Assembly (NCBI GenBank): GCA_963693085.1 | Contig: OY856410.1 | Location: forward strand, 883,830,335 to 883,894,334 | Reading direction: 5' to 3' | From: Alisma plantago-aquatica | Taxonomy: Eukaryota; Streptophyta; Magnoliopsida; Alismatales; Alismataceae | Length of the DNA: 64,000 bases | Part shown: one piece after another, positions 24,250 to 34,991 of the stretch | How the letters are laid out: each line of letters starts with the position of its first letter | Numbering within the stretch: position 1 is the first letter of the stretch | Translations under genes and position numbers: made by a program | The notes under the pieces: generated by a model | Told to the model about the DNA's origin: nothing | Seen by the model: only the letters and a program-made list of their open reading frames with translations | Databases searched by the model: none

Positions 24250-24539
24250 GGAGATCTTCACAAACATGTCTATTTCACTGAGTCTATCTCTTAGACCTAG
24301 ATCGTTATGCCTTTCGCACGGGTCAGAACTGACCCAACAAGGAATTTCTCTATCGACGGACCGTTAAAGTTATGGCCACCATTCAGTGTCGGTCGCCGCC
24401 TGTAATCAAGTCACCAACTTCCTTGACCTTCTGCCACTAGGCAGGCACCCCATACATGGTCTTATGATTTTGCAGAGATCTATGTTTTTGGTAAATTATT
24501 TCTTGGTCCTGGTCACTGTGACCCCCTTCGAGAAAACAT
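24250..24539 (-). pseudogene. rrn26: Mitochondrial-type large-subunit (26S) rRNA fragment
   Basis: Read on the minus strand, the segment runs through conserved LSU rRNA: ggtcacagtgaccagg, ttaccaaaaacatag, agaccatgtatgggg, aggtcaaggaagttggtgac, ggtggccataactttaacgg, gaaattccttgttgggt, cgaaaggcataacgatct, gactcagtgaaatagacatg. 'ttgattacaggcggcgaccgacac' is the plant mitochondrial rather than plastid form of the segment. There are small changes (for example at the usually invariant 'cctaaggtagcg'), so it is a non-functional nuclear copy. Both ends are abrupt. It lies inside Copia B's leader. Confidence 0.8.
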
Positions 24540-26330
24540 CGAATAGTAGAAGATATAGCATGCAGAACATGACGAACATTAGAAATTCACAAATGAGAAA
24601 TGCTATAATAAACTCTTTCCGATAACTTCTCATGCCAGATCAATAAAGGTAAAGAGAAGGATTCATAGAAAAATAGATCAACACTTGACTTTGATAGGAG
24701 TAAGTAATTCAAGAAAAAAGTTGAGGTGAACTTATTGTATCGAAACATGTTTCTATCTTTCACTGACTCATTTTTTTCACCAAAGGAAGGTGACGGGGGA
24801 CCAAATCCATCCCTAGAAACTCAGCCTGTTCCCTTTTGTCAAGTGTGACTACACTTCTGCAAACCCAGTTGGATGGTGCCCCTTTGCACAAGGGTTTCTT
24901 CATGCTCTTTGAAACCTTGTAGGGTATTAAAATCCAATGGAGAAGTCATAAAAAGGACACAACAACCTTTGATTGACCAAGTTTCCAATGGTGAAAATCC
25001 TTTTCCACCCCCCTCGATGACCTGCACCAACCTATCATGTTGATGACCTTCTTTTTTAGTGATAAGACTCCATCCCTCACTTTGATTGTTCACCATATGT
25101 GTATCAGACCCTATACATCAAAGAATTTCTCCCCATATCACTCCTTCACATGCCATCTCATTGAAAAGTCTGCCAATATTATTGATAACGGGACACTTCC
25201 CATTACTTGGAACCCTATCCTAGCCTAGCTTATTGAAGTAGGGCATAGTCAACATACTTCTTTGTGCATCTACTATACTCATACCCATATTACATGTTCA
25301 CCCTATTTTGCTTTCATGGTGAATAAATGACCGAATTTGACCACAACCGTACACCAAAACTTTTGTAATCCAATCCCGGGCATGGATAATCCCTACGAAG
25401 GGCTAGAAGTCAGTACTTGTTCAACTGGAGTGATGGAACCCTTCATCAAACGAGAAGAGGGAGAGCAGTAGGAAGTGTGGCAGTCTTGGTCAGTGCATGC
25501 CAAGATTCCTCAAACCATGGGTGCAATGCTTTAGAGAATTCCCTATTCCCCTATTTTAGATAGTAGGCAAAGCCAAGGCAGCGGGGGAAGTTCCTTTTCC
25601 ACCCATGGGACAAAGGTTCGAAATGGTGAATTGAGGTAGAGTAGATGAGGCTGACGGTGGAAAGAAAAAGAATCACATCTTATCCTAAAAAACCTTGTTG
25701 GTCCCATCATAGTTTCTCTTATGGGGCTATATTCCCAAGTTCCTTAGAGAGAGTTGTCTCACACCCCTAGGTATTCTCTACCTACCCACCTATGTTAGTT
25801 TCAAGTACTTGTTGAAGGTCGTTTGAGCTGTTTCCTGGGAGTATGGCATAGGTGACTTCAGAATCAAGAACCTTTTGGGTTTTGAGACTATAAGCTCAAA
25901 AAGGTTAGGTGTAGGATTTCAATGCCCAAGTTCTCCATCTTTTGAGGAGAGGGGTACGGGGGGTGCTATTTCTCCAGTTTGAGATCCAAATGGCTAGTGT
26001 GAAAGTGTTGACTTTAGAGGAGGTAATCTAGTAGCAATATTAGTCCCGATGGTGATCTCTTTGGGGTCCATGCTCTTTTCCATCCACTAGAACTCTTTTC
26101 TTATGATGTGGTTGGGAACATTGTGTTATCTATTCATTTTGATTCAAAACGTTGAACTTCAGACTGACCTAGTATTGTAGGGAAAGCAGAAGTTGAATGT
26201 ACTTCTATAATTATGGTACTTCTTTACTTAGAATGAGAGTAGAGGCATCCTTCGGATGGAGTGCCAACGAGTTCAGTTACTGACCTTCTTCAAGCACAAG
26301 TGATGTAAAATTGAATAGGGACTGGTGATT
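24540..26330. other. Unassigned segment next to the rRNA fragment, possibly further organellar DNA
   Basis: The base composition is visibly less AT-rich than the flanking repeats, with phrases such as 'aaggcagcgggggaag' and 'gaaaagcctgcc'-like runs. It resembles none of the Copia sequence on either side. Plant mitochondrial intergenic DNA is a reasonable source because it adjoins the 26S fragment, but I recognise no second mitochondrial gene here. It could also be an unrelated insertion. Confidence 0.3.
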
Positions 26331-27119
26331 TCCTTCTATCACCCTCCACCAATAGGTGGACATCGATTGACTAGAAGAGTCCAATTGACTGACTGACTTG
26401 TTTCCATCACAACACTCCTTCCTTTATAGGTTGTAACCTTTGATGTTTGACTTTAGATGAATAGAAATTATTTTTGGCTCCAAAGAATTTCATTAGTATG
26501 GTCCTAAAAAAATTTCTCGTATTTTCTAATTGCATGTTTTGTTTGTGGATATAGTATGCATATGACACATATTATGTGGTGATTAAATATGTAAATGTAT
26601 TTATATATAAATAAAATCCCTCAATCAAATATTAAGTCTTAGATGATGTCCATTAGCAACATACATGAAATTCTTTATTGACTAAGTGTAGGCTACACCA
26701 AAGCATGATATGCCATCTATCTTGTGGCAGTGTGATGGTAGATATGCTGGTCTGCCAAAGTACAATGCTTATTCTATCGTGTTGGATTTTGGGTCAGGCT
26801 TAACTAGGTGGACTTATTGAGATTAACTTCCTAGAAGCATATAGATGGAAGGTGACAAGGAGTTGTGCACACCATCTATCCAAATGTTTCTTTTGATGTA
26901 ACTGGAAGAAGTTTCCTATCTAAAAAGTCAAGTTGTGGGCGATCAACCAAAGCTAACTCATGATTTGATGAAATGTGGATCTTGGATCACTAAAAGGTTG
27001 TATGTTGCAATGTTATGGATTGATGGTGAGGGCTAGTAATTTGAACAAAATAGTGGGAGAGAAAATTAATTATTGGCCCAATTAATATCATCAGTGTTTC
27101 TCAAATCAAATCAAAAGTG
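26331..27119 (+). other. Copia B leader, second part
   Basis: Non-coding stretch before gag. Its 'gtggcagtgtgatggtagatatgctggt' segment is of the kind found between primer site and gag in this Copia family. No gene seen. Confidence 0.4.
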
Positions 27120-27985
27120 TTTTGAGAAATGCAAATTTTATTGTAGAAATAAATGGAAAAAATCAACACATTTTCACTATGAACAGTCGTTGAGAAGGAA
27201 AAACTGAATGGGAATGACTTACAATCTGGTTTAGGATGTTGAGAATTGTTATTACTTAAGAGCACAAGCTCTATGTACCAGAGACACCAGATTTAGATGA
27301 ACCCATTTCATCGTACCTAAGGATGAAAGGGATGCTTACAAGAAGCATACCAAATATGCCGTGATGTCAAGTGCCCGATGCTATGCTCAATGAACTATGA
27401 GTTGCAAAGACCACATTAAAATACAAAAGTTATCAAAACAGTAACATATCTCAAGAACATGTTTTAGGATCAGGAAAGACAAGAGAGATATGATATCTTA
27501 AAGGCGTTGTTCAAGTGCAATATGGCAAAGAGAGATCCAGGGGGGGCATGTGCTCAAGTTGATTGAGTATGTGAGGAACCTAACAAGAATGTGATTTCCA
27601 TTAGGCCAACATTTGGACAAAAATGTGATTATGTAGACATTGCTGGAATCATATAGCTAGTTTTTCATGAACTACAACATGAACGATTTTGATAAGCCAT
27701 TATCAAAGTTACTTGGCATGTTAAGAACTCCTTGAAACACAAATGAGGAAAGATAATCCTAAATCTATGATGATGATCTGTAGAGAAAAATGAAAGTCCA
27801 AGGGCAAAGGAAAGGCCAAGAAGAGTTTGAAAGCCAACTAAAAATCCAACTCTTCTACACTTAAAGCAAAGGCAGGAGTAAATAAGGATGGGAAGTGCTA
27901 CCACTATCACAACCTTAGACACTATAAACGGAAATGTCCTCTATATGTAGAGGAACTCAGGAATAAGTAGAAGGAGATGGAGATC
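27120..27985 (+). pseudogene. Copia B gag, decayed
   Basis: Recognisable pieces of Copia Gag: LNGNDxxxWFRMLRIV-like (27200), VPKDERDAYKKHTKYAVMSS (27320), then HVLKLIEYVRNLTRM.FPLG (27552; family 'MIGYIERLEKLGFPLG'), NVIM.TLLESYS.FFMNYNM (27622) and LSKLLGMLRT (27710). A damaged zinc knuckle follows (CYHYHNLRHYKRKC, about 27895; the second Cys is His). Stops occur throughout. The order and spacing match an essentially full-length gag, so decay was by point change and small indels rather than by large deletion. Confidence 0.72.
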
Positions 27986-29405
27986 TCCACTTCAATATCT
28001 GAGAAGAAATAAAGTTAGATAAGGTGGAACTACACAAAGTGAGAGTTTCTTCCACTACAGTTGGAACTTGTCATTCATCTAAAACCAATGGGCATGTAAA
28101 AAATAGTGAATTGATATTGTGTACCTATTATTAATAGAAAATCATATACGTATCTTGTTTGGACAAGTGTATCATGAATTATTGATGATTTATTTTAAAG
28201 ATAAGATCTTTTATGGCAGTGTCCCCATGTCTTATAGTCTACACATGATAGTTCTAGAGATAAATTTGTATAACATATATACTGAATCTCAATGAACCAA
28301 ACAATATATACCTATATCATTGTCTTCTCGGGAACATAAATAATGAATTCATTTCTAGAATATATAAGGGTCTCATATAGACTTTTTTGGTTTCAAAAAA
28401 TGCAGACATGCAAGTCTTACTTGTTGGGCAAGATGAGAAAAGAACCTTTAACTAGAAATAGTGAGAGAGAGAGAGTGATCTATTATGACTCATACATGTT
28501 GATATATTTAGACCTTTTAAAACAAATGCTAAAGGTGGTTACTAGTATTAAGACACTTCGATACAATTGATGTGGAGAATACTTGATCCGAGAGGTTGAG
28601 GATCTTCTACTAGACCGTGATATTGTATCAAAATGGACTCCATCTGAAACATAATGATGAATCAGAAAGAATGAATCATACCATATTATGATCATCAATA
28701 AGCCTAACCAGTATTCCAAATTCCTTCAAGGAATATTCTTTATAAGCCACAATGTTTACACTAAACGCATACCATATGGATTGGGTCAAAGGACACAATA
28801 TGAGATATGGCATGGGAAGTATCCTGATATGGCTTTTATGAAGAATTGAAATGGAAAGCTTACATGAGAAAACTATTTCTTGAAAAGCTTGGTCCCGAAC
28901 TAGATATATGTTATTTTGTTAGATATCCTAGGGAAACCATATGATGCTACTTTTATATTCCATATGACAACAAAGTATTTGTTTTTAGAATGACTGTATT
29001 CCCCAAAAAGAAATTAATTTCTAAAGGAATCACTGGGAGAAAAGTAGAAGTTGAAAACTTCAAGACCAACAATAAAACATTGAACCTATAGAGGTACAAT
29101 AGGAACAAGAAGAATCACAAACTATTGTAGAGTCTCAAGTTCCTCATGTAACAAAAGGATCTTGTAGACACACCTTGAGCTTGAATTATTTGGATATCTT
29201 ATGACTCAAGAAGGCGGTGAGATGGTCATAGATGATGAGGCAACAGCCTACCTAGAATTTATTAATGGACTAAAGTCTAAGAGATGGCTTGAGGTTGTTG
29301 GATCTAAGATGGACTCCATATACACCAACAAGGTATGACCTAGGTTGATCCACCTGAAGGGATAAAACCCATAGGGTGCAAATGGGTCTCCAAGAAGAAG
29401 ACAAA

Positions 29406-29695
29406 TGTAACGTCCTAGATCTTGAGGCCTTGGATAAAATGGTCTTAAAAGAAATGATTCAACCACCCATACCCCCAAGGTGCACCTCTTTTTTGGGATC
29501 CCATTACTAAAGAACTCTTTAGCTAAGTGTGCTCAGCCTAGAGTAGTACTAGGATAGGTGACCAGCTGGGAAGTTGATCCCGACTTGTGTGTGAGTGAGT
29601 AAAAATCATGTACTTAAGGCTAGTGGCGGTCTATGGGGACATTTGTCATTCCTAAACCACTACACAATCCTTGGGAAGTAGGCCCAAGCATTACA
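29406..29695 (+). repeat. Cassandra 5' LTR
   Basis: 290 bases, TGTAACG...GCATTACA (inverted ends TGTAA/TTACA). Same length as 29946-30235. Contains the 5S-like segment listed separately. Confidence 0.88.
29478..29595 (+). other. 5S rRNA-like segment in Cassandra 5' LTR
   Basis: Reads gggatcccattactaaagaa..ctttagctaagtgtgctcag, then agagtagtactaggataggt and gaccagctgggaagttgatc. Plant 5S rRNA has ggatcccatcagaactccga, agttaagcgtgcttgggcga, gagtagtactaggatgggtg, acctcctgggaagtc. The internal control region for RNA polymerase III (about 29522-29565) is the best-kept part. It is not a functional 5S gene. Confidence 0.85.
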
Positions 29696-29945
29696 AATGG
29701 TATCTGAGCCAAAACCCCTCCAATAGGTGGAACCCACATGGGCATGTGGCATGCCAGTCTTGAGCTGTGCAGTCCTCGCATTTTGTAAAGGGTTGTCATG
29801 GTGATGTAGCCAACCTTGTGTTGGCATTCCATGATCTAGAGCTCGGTGTTCGCGGGCCATTTGGATCTGCATTGAAATGGAGAAATATTATGAGGTCTTA
29901 TAGTTGAGCTTTGATGAGGATATCAAGAGTCTAAGTGGGGGAGAT

Positions 29946-30235
29946 TGTAATGTCACAAGTCTTGAGGTCTGGGATAAAATGATCTTAAAAGGAATGATAG
30001 TACTACCCATATCACCAAGGCGCACCTCCATTTTAGATGCCCATCACTAGAGAAATCTTTGGTTAATCATGCTCAGCCCAAAGTAGTACTAGGATGCATG
30101 ACTAGTTAGGAAGTTGATCTTGACTTGCACATGACTGAGGACAAAGCACATAGTGAAGGCTGGTGGTGGTCTGTGGGGCAAGTTGTCTTTCCTGAAATAC
30201 TACTAGAGCCTTGGCCAGTGGACCGAGGTATGACG
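29946..30235 (+). repeat. Cassandra 3' LTR
   Basis: 290 bases, TGTAATG...GTATGACG. A second, more decayed 5S-like core lies at about 30018-30135 (agtagtactaggatgcatga, ctagttaggaagttgatctt). Confidence 0.85.
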
Positions 30236-33200
30236 ATCAACATGGAGAGTAATGTAACTATAAGGGAAGATTGGTTGCAAAGGGTTTCAAATACGTTCAT
30301 GGTGTAGAACATAACAAAATACTTTCAACAGTTGCCATGGTTAAATCCATCAGGATCATGCTTGCCATTACATCTTATTTTGACTATGATATTTGGTAGA
30401 TGGATGCTAAAATCACATTCCTTAATGGAAATATTCATGAGGATGTGTGCATGATAAAAACTGAAGGTTTTATAAATTTAAATAATGCAAATAAAGTTTA
30501 TAAGATACAACGGTCAATCTATGGATTGAAGAAAATACCTTAGAGTTGGAATCATCAATCTGACAAGGCAATCAAATAGTTTGACTTTAGTCAAAATGAA
30601 CATTAAAAATGTGTTTACAAAAGGTTAGCAGGAGCATATTTGTCTTCCACATATTGATGGGGAATTCCATCCTTAAAAATGTTAGAATCCTATATGGTAA
30701 AGTACCTTCTCTATGAAGGATTTAGGCATAGCATCCTACATCTTAGGAATCAAGATCTACAGAGATGAATCTAGAAGACTTCTGGGCCTAGTCCACAGTA
30801 TATGCATTGACAAAGTGACGTAGAGGTTCAACATGTAGGAGTCAAAGAGAGAAAATTGTTCCATGTTCTATGTAATTAGTCTCTCAAGAGACCAGTGTCC
30901 CGGTTCTTATAAAGAACATGTGCCCATGAGTAAGATGCCATATGCATCTGAAATTGGATCTATCATGTATACCTTGTTATGGACTCTTCATGTTGTCTCA
31001 TATGTATTGGACATGATGAGTGGATATCTATTAAATTACAGTGAAGGTCACTAGACATAAAGAACATCCTTAAGTACTTGAGAAGCACTAAGGACCAATT
31101 CCTTATTTATGGTAATAAGTGAGAGTTGGGTGTAAAGGGTTACACCAATGCAAGCTCCTAAACAGACAAAGAAGATTAATGACTGCAATCTAATTTTCAT
31201 TTGACCTTAAAATAGAATTGTAAGCTGGAAAAGTTATGAGAAAGAGACAACTTTTTATTCTGCAATAGAGACCCAATACCTTACTATTTTAAACACAACA
31301 GAGGATACTCTTATGGATCAAGATGTTCATAGGATGAACTTGAGATGTTCCAATCATTGATGATAAAGTAGAAATACCATGACAATAATGAAGTTATTGG
31401 ATAGGCTAGGAAACTCATATATCATACAAAATTTTTTCCATATCATAAGAAAGATCATAAAACAAGGAGATGTGAAGAGTTGCAAAGTACCGACTAGAAG
31501 CAAATGTTGCTAATCCGCTACAAAAGCACTTGAAGAGCAGAAACATGATGGACATGTTAAGGTCACTTGGAATAAGATTCATGGGTGACTGGCTCTACGT
31601 ACAAGTGCAGAATTGTTTGTATCTATGCCTAGAGAGAAAATCATATGATGACTGTAATGGGCATTCTAATGACCTCACTTTTCAATGTCCCCCAATTAAG
31701 AAAGGACCTTAAAGTTGAGCGACATTACTTCAAATTTCCAAGATCCATATTCAAACAAATAACAAATAATAGCAAATAATTTCCATAAATTCACAATTGT
31801 TTACAAGGTCTATAACGGTGCTCCTCTAAAGATTTACATGAATTTCTTACATGAGAACTACTACATATGAAAAGAAGTATCTAACTAAACCTCCTTTACG
31901 TAGCTTTCGTCTCTTTGGTGGATTTCATCTGATTCATCATGTCTTCATATCTTCATATATTGCATTTACCTAAAATGATGTTAACAAAATGCAAATCAAC
32001 ATATTTCTATGCTATGTATGTGGGGTGCATGCAAAAGTGTGCATGTAATATAACAACATATAATCAATAAATTACTTGCAACTAAGAACTAGAAATTTAA
32101 TTACATATTCTAACCCATACTTAATATGATATCTTGGGCATAATCATTGTCCCCTCTGGTCTCATGTGCATCACCCCTTGATACCTATCATCCTAGGTTC
32201 AGAATATGACATCTTACTTTATTTAATAATGATGCTAGAATTATAATTTAAAATAATGTAAATAAACATCCAATAGTTTATTTCATCAACCGTTGAGAAA
32301 TCCTCAACAGACACCAGTAGTCGATAATGTGAGTATTCATAATCATAATCATTTTCCTTAATGTATAACCATGTAGACCATACAATCATACTTATAGTAC
32401 TTTAAACATATCATCCAATCAATCAAGAAAAGATGGATCCAATCAATCAACATTAAATCTGCATGTATGTATATCCTAAAGTGTCACTATCATATTAATA
32501 AGATTAAACCCTACTTGGATCCTAATCTAGGGTTTAGGGTTGTCTCAGGTTTGAACAAGGAATAGGGTTACAAACCCTAATTCCATCACATATTAAGCAT
32601 TAGGTAAAGCCCTAATTATTATATCCATCATATCCTTTTATTATGAGAACATATATCAAATTAAGTTCATTAAGATTATCACAAGTTATGATCCTCAGTT
32701 TCCTTACCCTATACATATGAATGGTTGTTCACTTTACAACCCCAATTATTCATCATCATTATCATCACAATCATGTATTCCTATTATTTTCAACAATAAC
32801 AGATTATAACATGAACGAAAAAAGCTTTAATGTATTCAACACTTTAATATCCAAATCTAGGGTTTCCACGTATTAACCATCTCACAGTCATATATCCAAT
32901 ATACTTTTTAACTATGACCAGAATCAAACTTCCACTATATTTTATATAGAATCTAATCATTTTTCTGATTAATTTGTTATATATAATTTTGATACCATCG
33001 GAGTTACTATTTACTTACTTGAATTATTTCAAGATTAACTTTAATTGACCAATAGATAGGCATATCCTTTTGTTCCTCATGGGCCAGCTCTGGCCAATGT
33101 GCTCTTGCCAAATTGGTGTCTAGTGCCACATGGGATAGGATCTTGAGATAGCTAAAGGACATCACTGCCCTTTCACAGTTTTCTAGGTTGACCACACAGT

Positions 33201-34201
33201 CTAGGGTACAATGGTAAATCCTCACAAGGGGATTCTTCCTTGCTCTCCCCACCATGGCCTTCTTGGAAAGAAGCCCCATGAGTCAACCATGTAGCTGACT
33301 CTGGGCTACCTACAATGAGATCTAAGGCTTAGGGTAAGAACACCTTAAGCTATCCATTACAAATTGAATGAGCCTTTGGGGATAGATACGGTGGCTGAAG
33401 ATGGTGGTTCCATTAGCGGCCAATACTATTATGACTAGAGACACAAATTGGGGAATATACCTAGTATGTTCAGGATTTGAAGATCTTTGAAGGTTACATA
33501 AGTGTCCAAAAGTCCTTCTTACTACTCATGAGACATCAAAATGCTCTAGAATATGACCTCTGATGAGGAACTTAGCTCAATAGTGCCTCGTGGGTCAGAG
33601 GGTTCTATCATGGCATGGCACCTTGCCTCCTTTTAATTGTTGGGACCTTCTCATGGCGTCCAGACAAAGCTCCAGGCTGGAGAAATTGTTATTAAATTCC
33701 TGAGAAAAGAGACAAGACCTTGTCGACATGGAGGAAGATGATGGTTAGACTATGGGGAACCAGGGGATTTGAGGGAAGTTAAATGAGGAGGAGAGTTCTT
33801 CAGGTTAAGGAGAAACTCTTTGTTGCCTTATATAGGAAGTAGCTATAGGGAACTAGGGGTTTTAGCAATGATCTAGAATCCTATTTAGAAGGGATTTAGG
33901 TACTTTCCAAGATTGGCAACATAGAAATCATTCAATGGCTTCATTTATTCGCCACATTTTCCTAAATTCAAAGAGTAAAGAATTAGGGAAAAAGGTTTAG
34001 ATGGGAGAGAGAATGCAGTTGTTGTCGCCCCAGTTGTTGTCATCCCAGTTGCCCCTTTTAGATTCAAGGTAGGAGATGAAGGACACATCGTTGATGCCTA
34101 ATCTAGTGGTCACGATGAGCATGATACATCAAAAGAGTGTGGTTATCCATTTCTATTACCGGGAGCATTTAAATCAGTTTCCAAACTAGAAATAAAGTAT
34201 T

Positions 34202-34219
34202 CACTACTATAGAAACGGC
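34202..34219 (+). repeat. CACTA left terminal inverted repeat
   Basis: CACTACTATAGAAACGGC, paired with 43997-44014. Directly preceded by ATT of the target duplication. Confidence 0.92.
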
Positions 34220-34221
34220 CT

Positions 34222-34710
34222 TTGGCGTCAGTCGTTTAACCCCATTTGGCGTCGGTTTCCGACTGACGCCTATGTGGGCGCCGCTAAAGGTCGAACACTT
34301 CGGCGTCGGTTTTTTAACCGACGCCTATTTAATCTATAGGCGTCGGTCGTTTAGTAGATAACCGACGCCAAAAGGGTTCATGCCATAGAAAATGGCGTCA
34401 TCTAGAGCACTTTCTGTGTCGATTATTTACTAAACAACCGACGCTTATATGGAATATAGCGTCGGTCTTTTAGTAGATAACCGACGCATAAAGTGCCCTA
34501 GATGACGCCATTTTCTGTGGCGCGAACACTTTTGGCATCAGTTATATACCAAAAGACCGACGCCTATAGATTAAATAGGCGTCGGTTTGATACAAATATC
34601 CGACGCCATTTCCAGGACTTCTTTGGCCACATCAGGCGTCGGTTTTTTGAAAAAAAACTGACGCTGTAGGTCTTTGCTGACGGTTTTCTATAAATAACCG
34701 ACGCCTATTT
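34222..34710. repeat. Left subterminal repeats and fold-back of CACTA
   Basis: At least fifteen copies, in both orientations, of GGCGTCGGTT or its complement AACCGACGCC, usually in head-to-head pairs separated by 8-15 bases. The central part (about 34312-34588) is one long imperfect palindrome centred near 34452. En/Spm TnpA binds short subterminal repeats in both orientations; these motifs are the obvious candidates for the same role here. Confidence 0.85.
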
Positions 34711-34991
34711 CTATTTTTTTTTTTCATATCAGTTTGTAGGCTTGCTGTGGCTGGTCAGCAGGATGAGAACTGCAGTTCAGTTTTTTGAACTGCAGGTTTA
34801 CGACATCCATTGATATCAGCCTACAAATAGGCCGCAAACCTGCAAAAGTCACAAGGAAAATTTCACACAAGTACATACATTCAGACATCAATTCAATTCT
34901 CACATTCACACATATAGAAACATTCAAATACATGTATTAACATTCAGAAATATTCATTTACAAAGTATCATTCATTATCGCTATCAACATC

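Larger units (their letters stand above)
29406..30235 (+). mobile_element. Cassandra TRIM retrotransposon with 5S rRNA-like LTRs
   Basis: 830 bases: two LTRs of exactly 290 bases (29406-29695 and 29946-30235), each starting TGTAA, with a 250-base interior. The primer site TGGTATCTGAGCC is at 29698-29710 and the polypurine tract aagtgggggagat at 29933-29945. Each LTR has a 5S rRNA-like core including agtagtactaggat and gggaagttgat. It encodes nothing, as is usual for Cassandra, so it moved by enzymes of another element. It sits between Lys-Lys-Thr-Asn codons of Copia B's RT with a decayed 5-base duplication (ACAAA 29401-29405 / ATCAA 30236-30240). The LTRs are clearly diverged, so it is old. 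Confidence 0.9.
28080..31560 (+). pseudogene. Copia B pol (protease, integrase, RT, RNase H), decayed and split by Cassandra
   Basis: Seen in order: the GAG-pre-integrase segment (CKSYLLGKMRKEP, about 28400) and an integrase tail (LIREVEDLLLDRDIVSKWTP, 28585). The capsule-like 'YPRETI.CYFYIPYDNKVFV' (28920; family 'GYPKETKGYYFY') and KGITGRKVEVENF (29022) come next. RT begins at WLEVVGSKMDSIYTNKV (29287) and runs into CKWVSKKKTN, where Cassandra interrupts at 29405. It resumes NMESNV (30240) and continues with TKYFQQLPWLNPSGS and YKIQRSIYGLKKIP (30500), then KYLRSTKDQFLIYGNK (31070) of RNase H. Most of the integrase core is missing between 28440 and 28580. Numerous stops. Order PR-IN-RT-RH places it in Copia. 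Confidence 0.8.

Noticed and set aside
26331..27119. Host protein-coding exon near the Copia B gag
   Set aside because: No open frame of useful length and no splice-joined frame with a recognisable domain; better explained as retrotransposon leader.
29478..30135. Genuine 5S rRNA genes
   Set aside because: The two 5S-like cores lie in identical-length LTRs with primer site and purine tract between them and are degraded; this is Cassandra, not an rDNA array.
32500..32600. Telomere-like words (ctagggtttagggttg)
   Set aside because: Only two or three imperfect units; not an interstitial telomere array.
33007..33279. 90-codon minus-strand frame in the solo LTR
   Set aside because: No domain resemblance, no upstream or downstream coding context; probably chance.
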